Source: Campylobacterota bacterium
Lineage (GTDB): Bacteria; Campylobacterota; Campylobacteria; Campylobacterales; JALSKU01
Assembly (NCBI GenBank): GCA_013153915.1
Contig: JAADDL010000024.1
Coordinates: 1 to 7,585 of the forward strand
DNA: 7,585 bases
Direction of reading: 5' to 3'
Position numbers and translations under genes: made by a program. Positions 1 to 6,358 of this stretch are shown here, in pieces. The notes under the pieces are model-generated. The model saw nothing but the letters and a program-made list of their open reading frames with translations. It had not been told where the DNA came from and ran no database searches. Within the stretch, counting starts at the first letter, position 1; every line of letters begins with the position of its first letter.

Positions 1-24
1 AATATCATCATCCTCAAGCCACAT
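1..24 (-). CDS. 5' end of an unidentified gene (partial, 8 codons)
   Basis: Reading the minus strand, an ATG at 24-22 opens a frame that reads MWLEDDDI and runs off the left edge. The start is well supported: the Shine-Dalgarno sequence AGGGAG lies five A residues upstream (complement of 30-35), and a TATAAT box lies a further 22 bases upstream. Eight residues are too few to name a family, so no function is proposed. It lies downstream of the RND transporter gene in the same direction, with a 40-base gap between the RND stop codon and this start, so it could be the next operon member, a separately promoted gene, or both. Confidence 0.6.
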
Positions 25-40
25 TTTTTCTCCCTATATT

Positions 41-54
41 TTGTTTTAAAACAA
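41..54. promoter_or_regulatory. Perfect 14-bp palindrome, possible operator
   Basis: TTGTTTTAAAACAA is a perfect inverted repeat with no spacer. It sits just downstream of the TATAAT box at 57-62 and covers the predicted transcription start of the leftmost gene, a usual place for a repressor site. It has no loop and only two G/C base pairs and is not followed by a T-run, so it is unlikely to be a terminator. In DNA this A+T-rich, such palindromes also occur by chance. Confidence 0.25.
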
Positions 55-56
55 TT

Positions 57-62
57 ATTATA
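57..62 (-). promoter_or_regulatory. Candidate -10 box (TATAAT) for the leftmost gene
   Basis: The minus strand reads GATATAAT here, matching the GnTATAAT form usual for sigma-70 promoters in Campylobacterota. It abuts the stop codon of the RND gene. Transcription would start near position 50, giving a leader of about 26 bases that contains the AGGGAG ribosome binding site of the gene starting at 24. No convincing -35 box is seen, which is normal in this group. Confidence 0.45.
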
Positions 63-64
63 TC

Positions 65-3000
65 TTACTTAACCCTATAAATTACTGAATACAAAACCGG
101 CACATAAAAAAGATTTAACACTGTCGCCCAAGCCACGCCAAAACCCAAAGCTATAGCCATAGGCTGGAGTATGACCGACTGTCCCGATGCAAAAAACATA
201 AGTGTCGTCAAACCCAAGACGGTCGTAATAGATGTCAAAGATATCGGTCTAAGCCTCAATGAGGCAAGATAGGCAACCTCTTCTTTTTGCCTACTCTTTT
301 TTATAAAATCTATCATAATAATCCCGTCGTTTACCACAACGCCGCTAAGTCCTACAAGACCTAAAAGTCCCGGCATCGTCATATTCATGCCCATTACGAG
401 ATTTCCTACCAAAACTCCAAGCACCGATAGCGGAATGGTACTTAAAACCACCAACGACAATATAGCCGAATCGAACATCCAAACAAGAGCTATAAATATC
501 AAAAATATAGCTATCACTCCGGCTTCAGCCATCTCTCTTTGGATTTGATTGTTTGATTTTTGCTCGCCTTTGATATCTATATTCACACCCATAGCCCTAA
601 TCTTTTTAAATATCGGGCGCATCTTTTTTAAAAATTCAGCTGAAGTTAGTATCTCTTTATTTAAAGAGCCGAAAACCGTACTTATCCTCTTGCCGTTATC
701 TTTATATATCTCGGCGTAACTCGGTTTAAATATAAAATCAACAACCTCTCTTAATTTTACTATTTGCCGACTACCGGGTATCTCTATAGAAAAATTTTTA
801 AGCTTTTCATAACTGTCTTTGTTTATGATTTCCGATTTGATTTTGATAAGCTCCTCATCTTTAAACATTTTACCTATCTCCATCTTTTGGAAAAACCTTT
901 TTAGTTCGGAGGATATATAAACTTCGCTAAACCCTAGACTTTTACCATATTCGTTTACCCTAAACTTCAACTCTTTTTCACCCGCAATCATATCATCTGC
1001 GATATTGAAAACACCTTTTATAGTTCTCATCTTCTCTTCTGTCATCTCAACCGCTTTTTTTACCTTTTCTCCACTGCCACTAAAAGCCAACTCTATGTCG
1101 CTTTTTACAATACCCGCACCGGGTACTTCGACCGTAAACTCTTCATACTCTTTATCTTTGGATATCTCTTTTGTCAATCTCTTTACCATTTTTGCTATCT
1201 CATAAGCGTCATGAGACCTTTTCATATCACTACTATCATACTCGGGAGATAGATAAGGGTTAATATATCTATCAAAAAAGTTTTCCGGTTTTCTCTCATG
1301 AAGATTTATGTATATTTGAAAATTATTTTCCGCAATATCTGGTCTAAATTTATTATCAAGCTTCATGCCCGTTATAGAGGTGATAGAGGCTATATCTCCT
1401 TTCGGCAATCTGTTTAAAAGAACATTTTCCACCTTTGTTACCAATCTTTGTGTCTGAATAAGGTCGTTATTGATATCCACTTTTCCTTTAACAAAAACTT
1501 GAGTATTGTCAAATTGAGGAAAGAGTTGAAATTTGCTCTTTTTTGCCAACAAAACAGTCAATATCAAAATAGGAATAAGAAAAAGCGACAATGTGGTCTT
1601 TTTGTATCTTAAAGCCACATTCATAAATCTCACATAAAATCTTTTTGATATATCCCAAAATCTTTTTGTTCTATCTTTTTGCTTGTGAGCCTTTAGAAAA
1701 TCTTTTGCGTGCAAAGGCAAAAAGAAAAAAGCCTCAAATAAAGAACTAAGAAGAAGTATGGATATCATAATGGGAATAATCTTCATAAACACTCCCATTT
1801 CACCGCTTATTATCAAAAGAGGCAAAAAAGCAAATATAGTCGTCGAAGTAGCGGTTAAAACGGCGGGAAACATCTCCGCCGCACCGTCTATAGCCGCCGT
1901 TCTGCTATCCTCACCGTTTTCAAGATGTCTATATATATTTTCCGCCACGACTATAGCTTCATCCACCAGCATCCCAAGCGCCATCAAAGCCCCGAGCAAA
2001 GAGAGCATATTTAACGAATATCCCAAAAGCTCCGTAGCTATAAGCCCTATCATAAAACTGACCGGTATCCCTATACCCACTACAAAAGCTATCCTTCCGC
2101 TAACAAAGATATAGACGGACAATGAAACCAAGATAAGTCCGAAAATGATATTTGATATGACGATATTTAGCCTATTTCTTATCCAAACCGAAGTATCGGT
2201 ATATGTATCAAAATCGTACTTTGGATACTTTTTCTTATACTCCTTTAAAACTTGTTTAATCTTTTTAACAAGAGTTATAGAGTCTCCTTGTTCCGATTTT
2301 TTGACATTGATAGCGATATTCGGCTTGCCGTTAAAGTGCGATACTTCATTTAAATCGCTAAGCTTAAAACTTACATCGGCAACATCTTTTATCCTGATCT
2401 TTTTACCGCTTATGTTTATATAGCCGTTTTTTATCTTTTCTAAATCTTTATCTCCGTTTATAGTGCTAAGATATAGATGATTTGCCTTCTCTTTTATAAG
2501 ACCTATGGGAAATATGGAACTTATACTCGAAAGTGCCGTTATAACAGCACTCTTATCAAGTCCGTAAGCTTCTATCTTTTTATCGTTCACATCAAAAACA
2601 AGCTCAGTATCGGCATCTCCTCTTATGGATATATCGCTGAGATTCGGTATCTCAAAAAGTCTGTCTTTAAGCCTATCGGCCATATCGAGAAGCTCTTTTC
2701 TCGATGCGTTTGACGAAGATACGGTGACCGTTATAAGAGGAAAACTCTTTTTCAATATCTTTGCCGTAGGTTCGTCCATATCCGAAGGAAGATTTCTTCT
2801 TTGATTTGCGATAATATCTTTGATATCATTTAGTGTATCTTCGGGATTTGCACCTTTAGCTAAGTCAACCTTTATGCTAAAAAAACCGTTTTTTATGGTT
2901 GTTGAAATATCTTCTATATCACTAAGGCTTCTTATGCCGTCTTCTATATTTTTAACCGCCATCTTATCAAGTATATCGGGGCTTGCTCCGGGATAAGCTC

Positions 3001-3151
3001 CCGTTATTATGACGGCATCGAGTATAGAAGGAGGAAATATCTCTTTTGGAATTTTATTGTAAGCAAATATGGAAAGAACAAACAAGAAAACCAAAAATAT
3101 ATGGTTTAAAATAGGTTTATCTACGCCAAACGCTATAAATCTTTTTATCAT
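65..3151 (-). CDS. RND family efflux transporter, inner-membrane pump subunit (AcrB-like fold)
   Basis: Complete 1028-residue protein, the usual RND pump length. Layout: TM1 at about 15-31, a first periplasmic loop of about 300 residues, TM2-TM6 at about 332-478, TM7 at about 518-536, a second periplasmic loop to about 872, and TM8-TM12 to 1021. RND hallmarks are PKEIFP near 35-40 and GAYPGASP at 51-58. The TM4 motif GMLVDEAIVVAEN (393-405) carries D397-E398 where AcrB has D407-D408. The TM10 motif VVVNDGII (938-945) has N941-D942 where AcrB has K940, and R968 (RLRPISLTS) matches AcrB R971. The family uses the proton gradient to export small molecules, normally with a periplasmic adaptor and an outer-membrane channel. 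Neither partner is present in this window, so substrate and partners are unknown. The ATG has an AGGGG box four bases upstream (complement of 3156-3160). The gene starts 17 bases after the FtsL-like stop codon, so it is probably co-transcribed with rsmH and ftsL. Confidence 0.93.
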   Translation of the reverse strand: MIKRFIAFGVDKPILNHIFLVFLFVLSIFAYNKIPKEIFPPSILDAVIITGAYPGASPDILDKMAVKNIEDGIRSLSDIEDISTTIKNGFFSIKVDLAKGANPEDTLNDIKDIIANQRRNLPSDMDEPTAKILKKSFPLITVTVSSSNASRKELLDMADRLKDRLFEIPNLSDISIRGDADTELVFDVNDKKIEAYGLDKSAVITALSSISSIFPIGLIKEKANHLYLSTINGDKDLEKIKNGYINISGKKIRIKDVADVSFKLSDLNEVSHFNGKPNIAINVKKSEQGDSITLVKKIKQVLKEYKKKYPKYDFDTYTDTSVWIRNRLNIVISNIIFGLILVSLSVYIFVSGRIAFVVGIGIPVSFMIGLIATELLGYSLNMLSLLGALMALGMLVDEAIVVAENIYRHLENGEDSRTAAIDGAAEMFPAVLTATSTTIFAFLPLLIISGEMGVFMKIIPIMISILLLSSLFEAFFFLPLHAKDFLKAHKQKDRTKRFWDISKRFYVRFMNVALRYKKTTLSLFLIPILILTVLLAKKSKFQLFPQFDNTQVFVKGKVDINNDLIQTQRLVTKVENVLLNRLPKGDIASITSITGMKLDNKFRPDIAENNFQIYINLHERKPENFFDRYINPYLSPEYDSSDMKRSHDAYEIAKMVKRLTKEISKDKEYEEFTVEVPGAGIVKSDIELAFSGSGEKVKKAVEMTEEKMRTIKGVFNIADDMIAGEKELKFRVNEYGKSLGFSEVYISSELKRFFQKMEIGKMFKDEELIKIKSEIINKDSYEKLKNFSIEIPGSRQIVKLREVVDFIFKPSYAEIYKDNGKRISTVFGSLNKEILTSAEFLKKMRPIFKKIRAMGVNIDIKGEQKSNNQIQREMAEAGVIAIFLIFIALVWMFDSAILSLVVLSTIPLSVLGVLVGNLVMGMNMTMPGLLGLVGLSGVVVNDGIIMIDFIKKSRQKEEVAYLASLRLRPISLTSITTVLGLTTLMFFASGQSVILQPMAIALGFGVAWATVLNLFYVPVLYSVIYRVK

Positions 3152-3168
3152 ATCACCCCTAATCGACC

Positions 3169-3483
3169 TTAAAAAATAGTATCAAGTACTTGATTTTTAA
3201 AATTTATATATTCAAGCTTTTGTTTTAAGACTCTATTTTCCTCTCTTAATATAGAGTATTCGTTATACAATTTGCTAATCTCTCTACTGTTATAGTATAT
3301 CTCGTTTTTTAGATAGATTTTCGGAAGTATCAATATCAACACTATAAAAAGCACCAAAATAACGCTCAAAAGAAGTCGAAAACTCAACTCTTCCACTCGT
3401 CTTTTGATACCTTTTTCGACTTCGTCTATGAGTTTGTATTTCTCTTTTTTGATACTTTTTTGTTTGCTATCTTTCAATCTCAA
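3169..3483 (-). CDS. ftsL: FtsL-like bitopic cell division protein
   Basis: About 104 residues. The N-terminus is lysine/arginine-rich and cytoplasmic (1-34), followed by one hydrophobic helix (about 37-58) and a heptad-like periplasmic segment (about 60-98, e.g. ISKLYNEYSILREENRVLKQKL) that predicts a coiled coil. This size and topology, directly after rsmH, are those of FtsL, which with FtsB/FtsQ links the Z-ring to septal peptidoglycan synthesis. FtsL diverges too fast for sequence alone to prove it; FtsB or another DivIC-like protein is the alternative. No ATG is possible: the frame is closed by TGA just upstream (TGA GGG TAT TTG). The start must be TTG at 3483 or TTG at 3477. The GAGGG box (complement of 3487-3491) is 3 bases from the first and 9 from the second, so the second, two codons shorter, may be the real one. 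The gene overlaps the end of rsmH by 17 (or 11) bases and its ribosome binding site lies inside rsmH, which suggests coupled translation. Confidence 0.72.
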   Translation of the reverse strand: MRLKDSKQKSIKKEKYKLIDEVEKGIKRRVEELSFRLLLSVILVLFIVLILILPKIYLKNEIYYNSREISKLYNEYSILREENRVLKQKLEYINFKNQVLDTIF

Positions 3484-4372
3484 ATACCCTCATTTTAGAA
3501 CTCCTGCTTCTTGGATTTTGTTTTATCTCTTTTTTAGTAGGAGTTATCGGTTTTTTAGTCACTATCTTTCCTACGGCGTTGTTGTTACCGCATTCACACC
3601 TATAAACTTCGGGAGGACAGATACAGCTCTTACTCCACTCTTTAAAAGTTCTTTTTACTATCCTGTCTTCAAGAGAGTGAAAAGTTATGATAGCTACTTT
3701 ACATCTCTTTAAAGAGGAGTTTTTTATGCCCTCAAGCAAACCTATAAGCTCTCCAAGCTCGTCGTTTACCTCTATCCTGATAGCTTGAAATACTAAAGTT
3801 GCGGAGTGGATTTTACCTCTTTTAAAATGTTTTTCTATCGTTTGAGATAACTCTCTGGCACTATTAAAAGGTCTATTTTTCACGATAATATCGGCAACTT
3901 TTTTATACTCTCTTATCTCTCCGTACTCCCTTAATATCTCTTCAAGTTTCACTCTATCGTAGCTATTTACCACATCCTTGGCGCTTAGAGGGTTTTCTTG
4001 ATTCATCCTCATATCCAAAACATTCGAATTAAATCCAAACCCCCTATCCTCTTTATCAAGTTGCAAAGAAGAAACTCCGATATCCGCTAAAACACCCCTG
4101 ATGTCAAAGTCTTGATACTTTTTTATCACATTTGAAAATCTATCTTTTTCAAATATAACTCTATCTTTAAAAGGCTCTAGTCTTTTTTTTGAAAATTCTA
4201 TCGCCTCTTTGTCTTGGTCTATGGCTATGATTTTGATATTCGGGTTATTTTTCAATAAAGCTTCGCTATGTCCGCCGTAACCGAGGGTGCAATCGACTAT
4301 ATATCCCTCGTCGATATCTTTAAAAACATCTAAAACTTCATCTAACAAAACCGGAATATGAGGAGTATCCAA
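3467..4372 (-). CDS. rsmH: 16S rRNA (cytosine(1402)-N4)-methyltransferase RsmH (MraW)
   Basis: 301 residues, the normal length. RsmH uses S-adenosylmethionine to methylate N4 of C1402 in the decoding centre of 16S rRNA. Family motifs are in order: HIPVLLDEVL (5-14), the SAM-binding loop DCTLGYGGHS (27-36), IDQD (51-54), ADIGVSSLQLD (96-106), GFGFNSNVLDMRMNQ (111-125), FQAIRIEVN (195-203), FHSLEDRIVK (231-240) and a C-terminal SRSSKMR. Four cysteines, C250, C252, C259 and C261, form a CxC-x6-CxC pair often seen in RsmH and possibly metal-binding. The start is TTG at 4372 with AAAGGA five bases upstream (complement of 4378-4383). The first internal Met is at residue 121, inside the enzyme core, so TTG is required. 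It is the first gene of the rsmH-ftsL-RND run, recalling the mraW-ftsL order of the division cluster in other bacteria. Confidence 0.97.
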   Translation of the reverse strand: MDTPHIPVLLDEVLDVFKDIDEGYIVDCTLGYGGHSEALLKNNPNIKIIAIDQDKEAIEFSKKRLEPFKDRVIFEKDRFSNVIKKYQDFDIRGVLADIGVSSLQLDKEDRGFGFNSNVLDMRMNQENPLSAKDVVNSYDRVKLEEILREYGEIREYKKVADIIVKNRPFNSARELSQTIEKHFKRGKIHSATLVFQAIRIEVNDELGELIGLLEGIKNSSLKRCKVAIITFHSLEDRIVKRTFKEWSKSCICPPEVYRCECGNNNAVGKIVTKKPITPTKKEIKQNPRSRSSKMRVFEIER

Positions 4373-4394
4373 AAAAATCCTTTATTTTTTACCG

Positions 4395-4400
4395 ATTTTA
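4395..4400 (-). promoter_or_regulatory. Candidate -10 box (TAAAAT) for the rsmH-ftsL-RND operon
   Basis: In the 81-base gap between the divergent genes, the minus strand reads AGTAAAATC. Transcription from this box would begin near 4388 and leave a leader of about 16 bases holding the AAAGGA ribosome binding site. A second possible box, CATAAT, lies at 4423-4428. The choice rests on spacing only, and no -35 box is seen. Confidence 0.35.
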
Positions 4401-4438
4401 CTAAAATTTTCTTTATTAAGAGATTATGTGAGAAATTT

Positions 4439-4447
4439 TGCTATAAT
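4439..4447 (+). promoter_or_regulatory. Extended -10 promoter (TGcTATAAT), probably leaderless
   Basis: A consensus extended -10 element, TGCTATAAT, preceded by an A+T-rich stretch, ends only six bases before the ATG at 4454. Transcription normally starts six to eight bases after the last T of the -10 box, which places it at or next to the start codon. There is no Shine-Dalgarno sequence between box and ATG (only TTTTAA). The sequence therefore predicts a leaderless mRNA for the aldolase-like gene. Confidence 0.7.
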
Positions 4448-4453
4448 TTTTAA

Positions 4454-5011
4454 ATGGAAAGTTATTTAATAAAAGAGTTATCCGATATTTCGCTCTCAAT
4501 GTTTAGGAAAAACTTTTTCGGTATTTTTTACGGCTCGATATCGGCAAAAAGTGAAATAGATAAGTTTATCATCAACAAAAAAGATGTTTTGTTCGACAAA
4601 ATCGACAAAGATTCTCTAATAGAACTCTACTATACCAAAGATTACAGATGGAACGAAGCGGATAGAGACGCCGATATACATCTTCAAATCTATAAAAATA
4701 TCGACGAAGCAAAATACATATCCTTTACTATGCCGCCATATACGGTTGCTTGTTCTTTAAAGTATGACAAAATAATACCCAAAGATTATTTCGGACTTGA
4801 GATGATAAAAGAGATAGAGATATACGACCCGAAAGATTTTCAAAATTGGAGCAAAAAATCAATCTATGAGATACCCAACTACCTCAAAAAAAACGATAAA
4901 AAATATATGGTTATCAAAGGTTACGGCATATTTATATACGATAGAGATTTGCAAAATATGGCAAATACGCTATCCGTCATAGAAAATAGCTGTAAAATCC
5001 TCTCCCTCTAA
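4454..5011 (+). CDS. Class II aldolase/adducin-like protein lacking the zinc ligands
   Basis: 185 residues, soluble, no signal peptide or membrane helix. The pattern follows the class II aldolase (FucA/AraD/adducin) fold: an N-terminal helix, FYGSISAK (25-32) in place of the usual GNVS motif, F.INKKDVLFDKI.KDSLI (38-56), HLQIYKNIDEAKYISFTMPPYTVA (76-99), and a C-terminal GYGIFIYDRDLQNMANTLSVIENSCKI (156-182). In E. coli FucA, His92, His94 and His155 bind zinc and Glu73 is catalytic. By my hand alignment these positions are Phe91, Met93, Tyr157 and Asp72, so metal-dependent aldol chemistry is unlikely; a binding, structural or regulatory role is possible, as in adducin. Substrate and partners are unknown. 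It starts divergently from rsmH with its own leaderless-type promoter and ends convergently with bioA, the stop codons overlapping by 4 bases. The family call is by eye and moderately secure; the function is not known. Confidence 0.75.
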   Translation: MESYLIKELSDISLSMFRKNFFGIFYGSISAKSEIDKFIINKKDVLFDKIDKDSLIELYYTKDYRWNEADRDADIHLQIYKNIDEAKYISFTMPPYTVACSLKYDKIIPKDYFGLEMIKEIEIYDPKDFQNWSKKSIYEIPNYLKKNDKKYMVIKGYGIFIYDRDLQNMANTLSVIENSCKILSL

Positions 5012-6309
5012 TCTTTAAGCTTACTTACCGCGTCATAAGCTATATCCATCATTTTGTCTATCTCTTTATCCGTTATGATGTATGGAGGCATAAAATATAC
5101 GGTATTTCCGAGAGGTCTTAACAAAACCCCATGCTTTAGGGCATACTCATACACTCTCAATCCCACCCTCTCTTCACTTCTAAAACCCTTTATATCAAAC
5201 GCCGCTATCATACCCGTTTGCCTGATATTTTCCACTACTTTTAGCTTTTCAAACAGTTTTAACTTTTGCCCTATATACTCTATCTTTTTTCTGTTTGACT
5301 CCAAAATATTTTCTTTTTCAAATATATCCAAAACTGCATTTGCCGCCGCACAAGCCAAAGCGTTTCCCGTATATGAGTGAGAGTGCAAAAATGATTTATG
5401 TTCATTATAATCACAATAAAAACTATCATACATCTCATCACTTAAAAGCACTACCGACAAAGGCAGATACCCGCCCGTAATACCTTTGCTAAGAGCCATA
5501 AAATCCGGCTTTATCTCCGCTTGGTCGCAAGCAAACATACTCCCCGTCCTGCCAAATCCTACCGCTATCTCGTCCGCTATGAAATGAATATTAAACTCTT
5601 TGCATAGTTTTCTTGCCTCTTGTAAAAATTTAGGAGAATACATCCTCATATTTCCGGCACACTGCACCAACGGTTCAACTACAAAAGCCGATATCATATC
5701 TTTGTTTTTTTCAAATACTTTTCTAAGCTCTAAAACGGCTTTTAGAGTTTCGTTTTCACTCTTGTCTTTCGGTGCGTAACTCTTTATGCTTTTTATCAAA
5801 ATCTCTTCGTAACTCTCTTTGTAGATACCCAAATCCCCCAAAGACAAAGCCCCTATCGTTTCGCCATGATAAGAGTTTTCCAAAGAGACGAAATATGGTT
5901 TTGTTAGTCCTTTGTTTTTATTGTGATGAAAGCTCATCTTTATAGCCACCTCGATAGCAGAGGAGCCGTTGTCGGCATAAAAACATTTTGTTAGGTTAGA
6001 GGGCGTTATCTCCACAAGTCTTTCGGAGAGCCTAACTATCGGTTCATGAGTAAAACCTGCAAAGATAACATGCTCTAAAGTATCCAACTGCTCTTTTATC
6101 TTCTTTTTTATATAAGGATGGTTGTGTCCGAAAAGATTTACCCACCAAGAACTAACGGCATCGATATAACGGTTACCGTCAAAATCTTCCAAATACACAC
6201 CGTCTGCACTCTTTATAGGAATAAGAGGCAACCTCTCATGATCTTTCATCTGAGTACAAGGATGCCATATATTTTTAAGATCTCTCTCTTTCAAAGACAA
6301 ATTATCCAT
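5008..6309 (-). CDS. bioA: Adenosylmethionine-8-amino-7-oxononanoate aminotransferase (DAPA synthase) BioA
   Basis: 433 residues, full length. BioA is a cytoplasmic PLP enzyme that transfers an amino group to 7-keto-8-aminopelargonate to make 7,8-diaminopelargonate, the second-last intermediate of biotin. Visible motifs: IWHPCTQMKDHE (14-25), AVSSWWVNLFGHNHP (51-65), the phosphate-binding DNGSSAIE (113-120), NSYHGET (145-151), IADEIAVGFGRTG (244-256) with the PLP-ring Asp247, LSKGITGGYLPLS (273-285) with Schiff-base Lys275, and LLRPLGNTVYFMPPY (396-410) with Arg398 matching E. coli Arg391. Residue 18 is Cys where E. coli has Tyr17. The open frame extends upstream to 6552, but ATG 6309 is chosen: it gives the usual N-terminus about 13 residues before IWHP, has a GGA box upstream across an A-tract, and lies downstream of the likely promoter, whereas the longer form would run antisense through 55 codons of the PpiD-like gene. 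No other biotin gene is in view. Confidence 0.96.
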   Translation of the reverse strand: MDNLSLKERDLKNIWHPCTQMKDHERLPLIPIKSADGVYLEDFDGNRYIDAVSSWWVNLFGHNHPYIKKKIKEQLDTLEHVIFAGFTHEPIVRLSERLVEITPSNLTKCFYADNGSSAIEVAIKMSFHHNKNKGLTKPYFVSLENSYHGETIGALSLGDLGIYKESYEEILIKSIKSYAPKDKSENETLKAVLELRKVFEKNKDMISAFVVEPLVQCAGNMRMYSPKFLQEARKLCKEFNIHFIADEIAVGFGRTGSMFACDQAEIKPDFMALSKGITGGYLPLSVVLLSDEMYDSFYCDYNEHKSFLHSHSYTGNALACAAANAVLDIFEKENILESNRKKIEYIGQKLKLFEKLKVVENIRQTGMIAAFDIKGFRSEERVGLRVYEYALKHGVLLRPLGNTVYFMPPYIITDKEIDKMMDIAYDAVSKLKD

Positions 6310-6352
6310 TTTTTTTTCCGTTTCATCGTAAATTAATATCAATTTCAATAAA

Positions 6353-6358
6353 ATTATA
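6353..6358 (-). promoter_or_regulatory. Candidate -10 box (TATAAT) for bioA
   Basis: The minus strand reads GGGTATAAT, which fits the GnTATAAT consensus. Transcription would begin near 6346 and give a leader of about 37 bases before the bioA ATG at 6309. The position also supports choosing the 6309 start, because the longer open frame begins upstream of this promoter. The 78-base gap (6310-6387) must also hold the promoter of the divergent PpiD-like gene, whose best but weak candidate is TATACC at 6355-6360, overlapping this box. Confidence 0.5.

Noticed and set aside
1005..1205. 66-residue plus-strand open frame inside the RND gene
   Set aside because: Antisense shadow of a well-supported coding region with no recognisable domain or credible ribosome binding site.
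1758..2114. 118-residue plus-strand open frame inside the RND gene
   Set aside because: Antisense to TM2-TM6 of the transporter; its hydrophobic character mirrors the membrane helices on the other strand. No family resemblance.
2145..2713. Two further plus-strand open frames (92 and 78 residues) inside the RND gene
   Set aside because: Antisense shadows without domain similarity or start signals.
3404..3712. 102-residue plus-strand open frame across the rsmH/ftsL junction
   Set aside because: Antisense to two conserved genes; no recognisable motif.
4371..4453. Riboswitch or small RNA in the rsmH/aldolase-like intergenic gap
   Set aside because: The 81-base gap is fully accounted for by two opposing promoters and one ribosome binding site; no GC-containing stem structures are seen.
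5054..5480. Two overlapping plus-strand open frames (108 and 61 residues) inside bioA
   Set aside because: Antisense shadows of the conserved BioA C-terminal half.
6310..6318. A-tract (nine A including the start codon) before bioA as a phase-variation switch
   Set aside because: A change in length would alter only the SD-to-ATG spacing, not the reading frame, and the tract is not unusual for such A+T-rich DNA.
6118..6336. 72-residue plus-strand open frame over the bioA N-terminus
   Set aside because: Antisense to conserved BioA motifs and no family resemblance.
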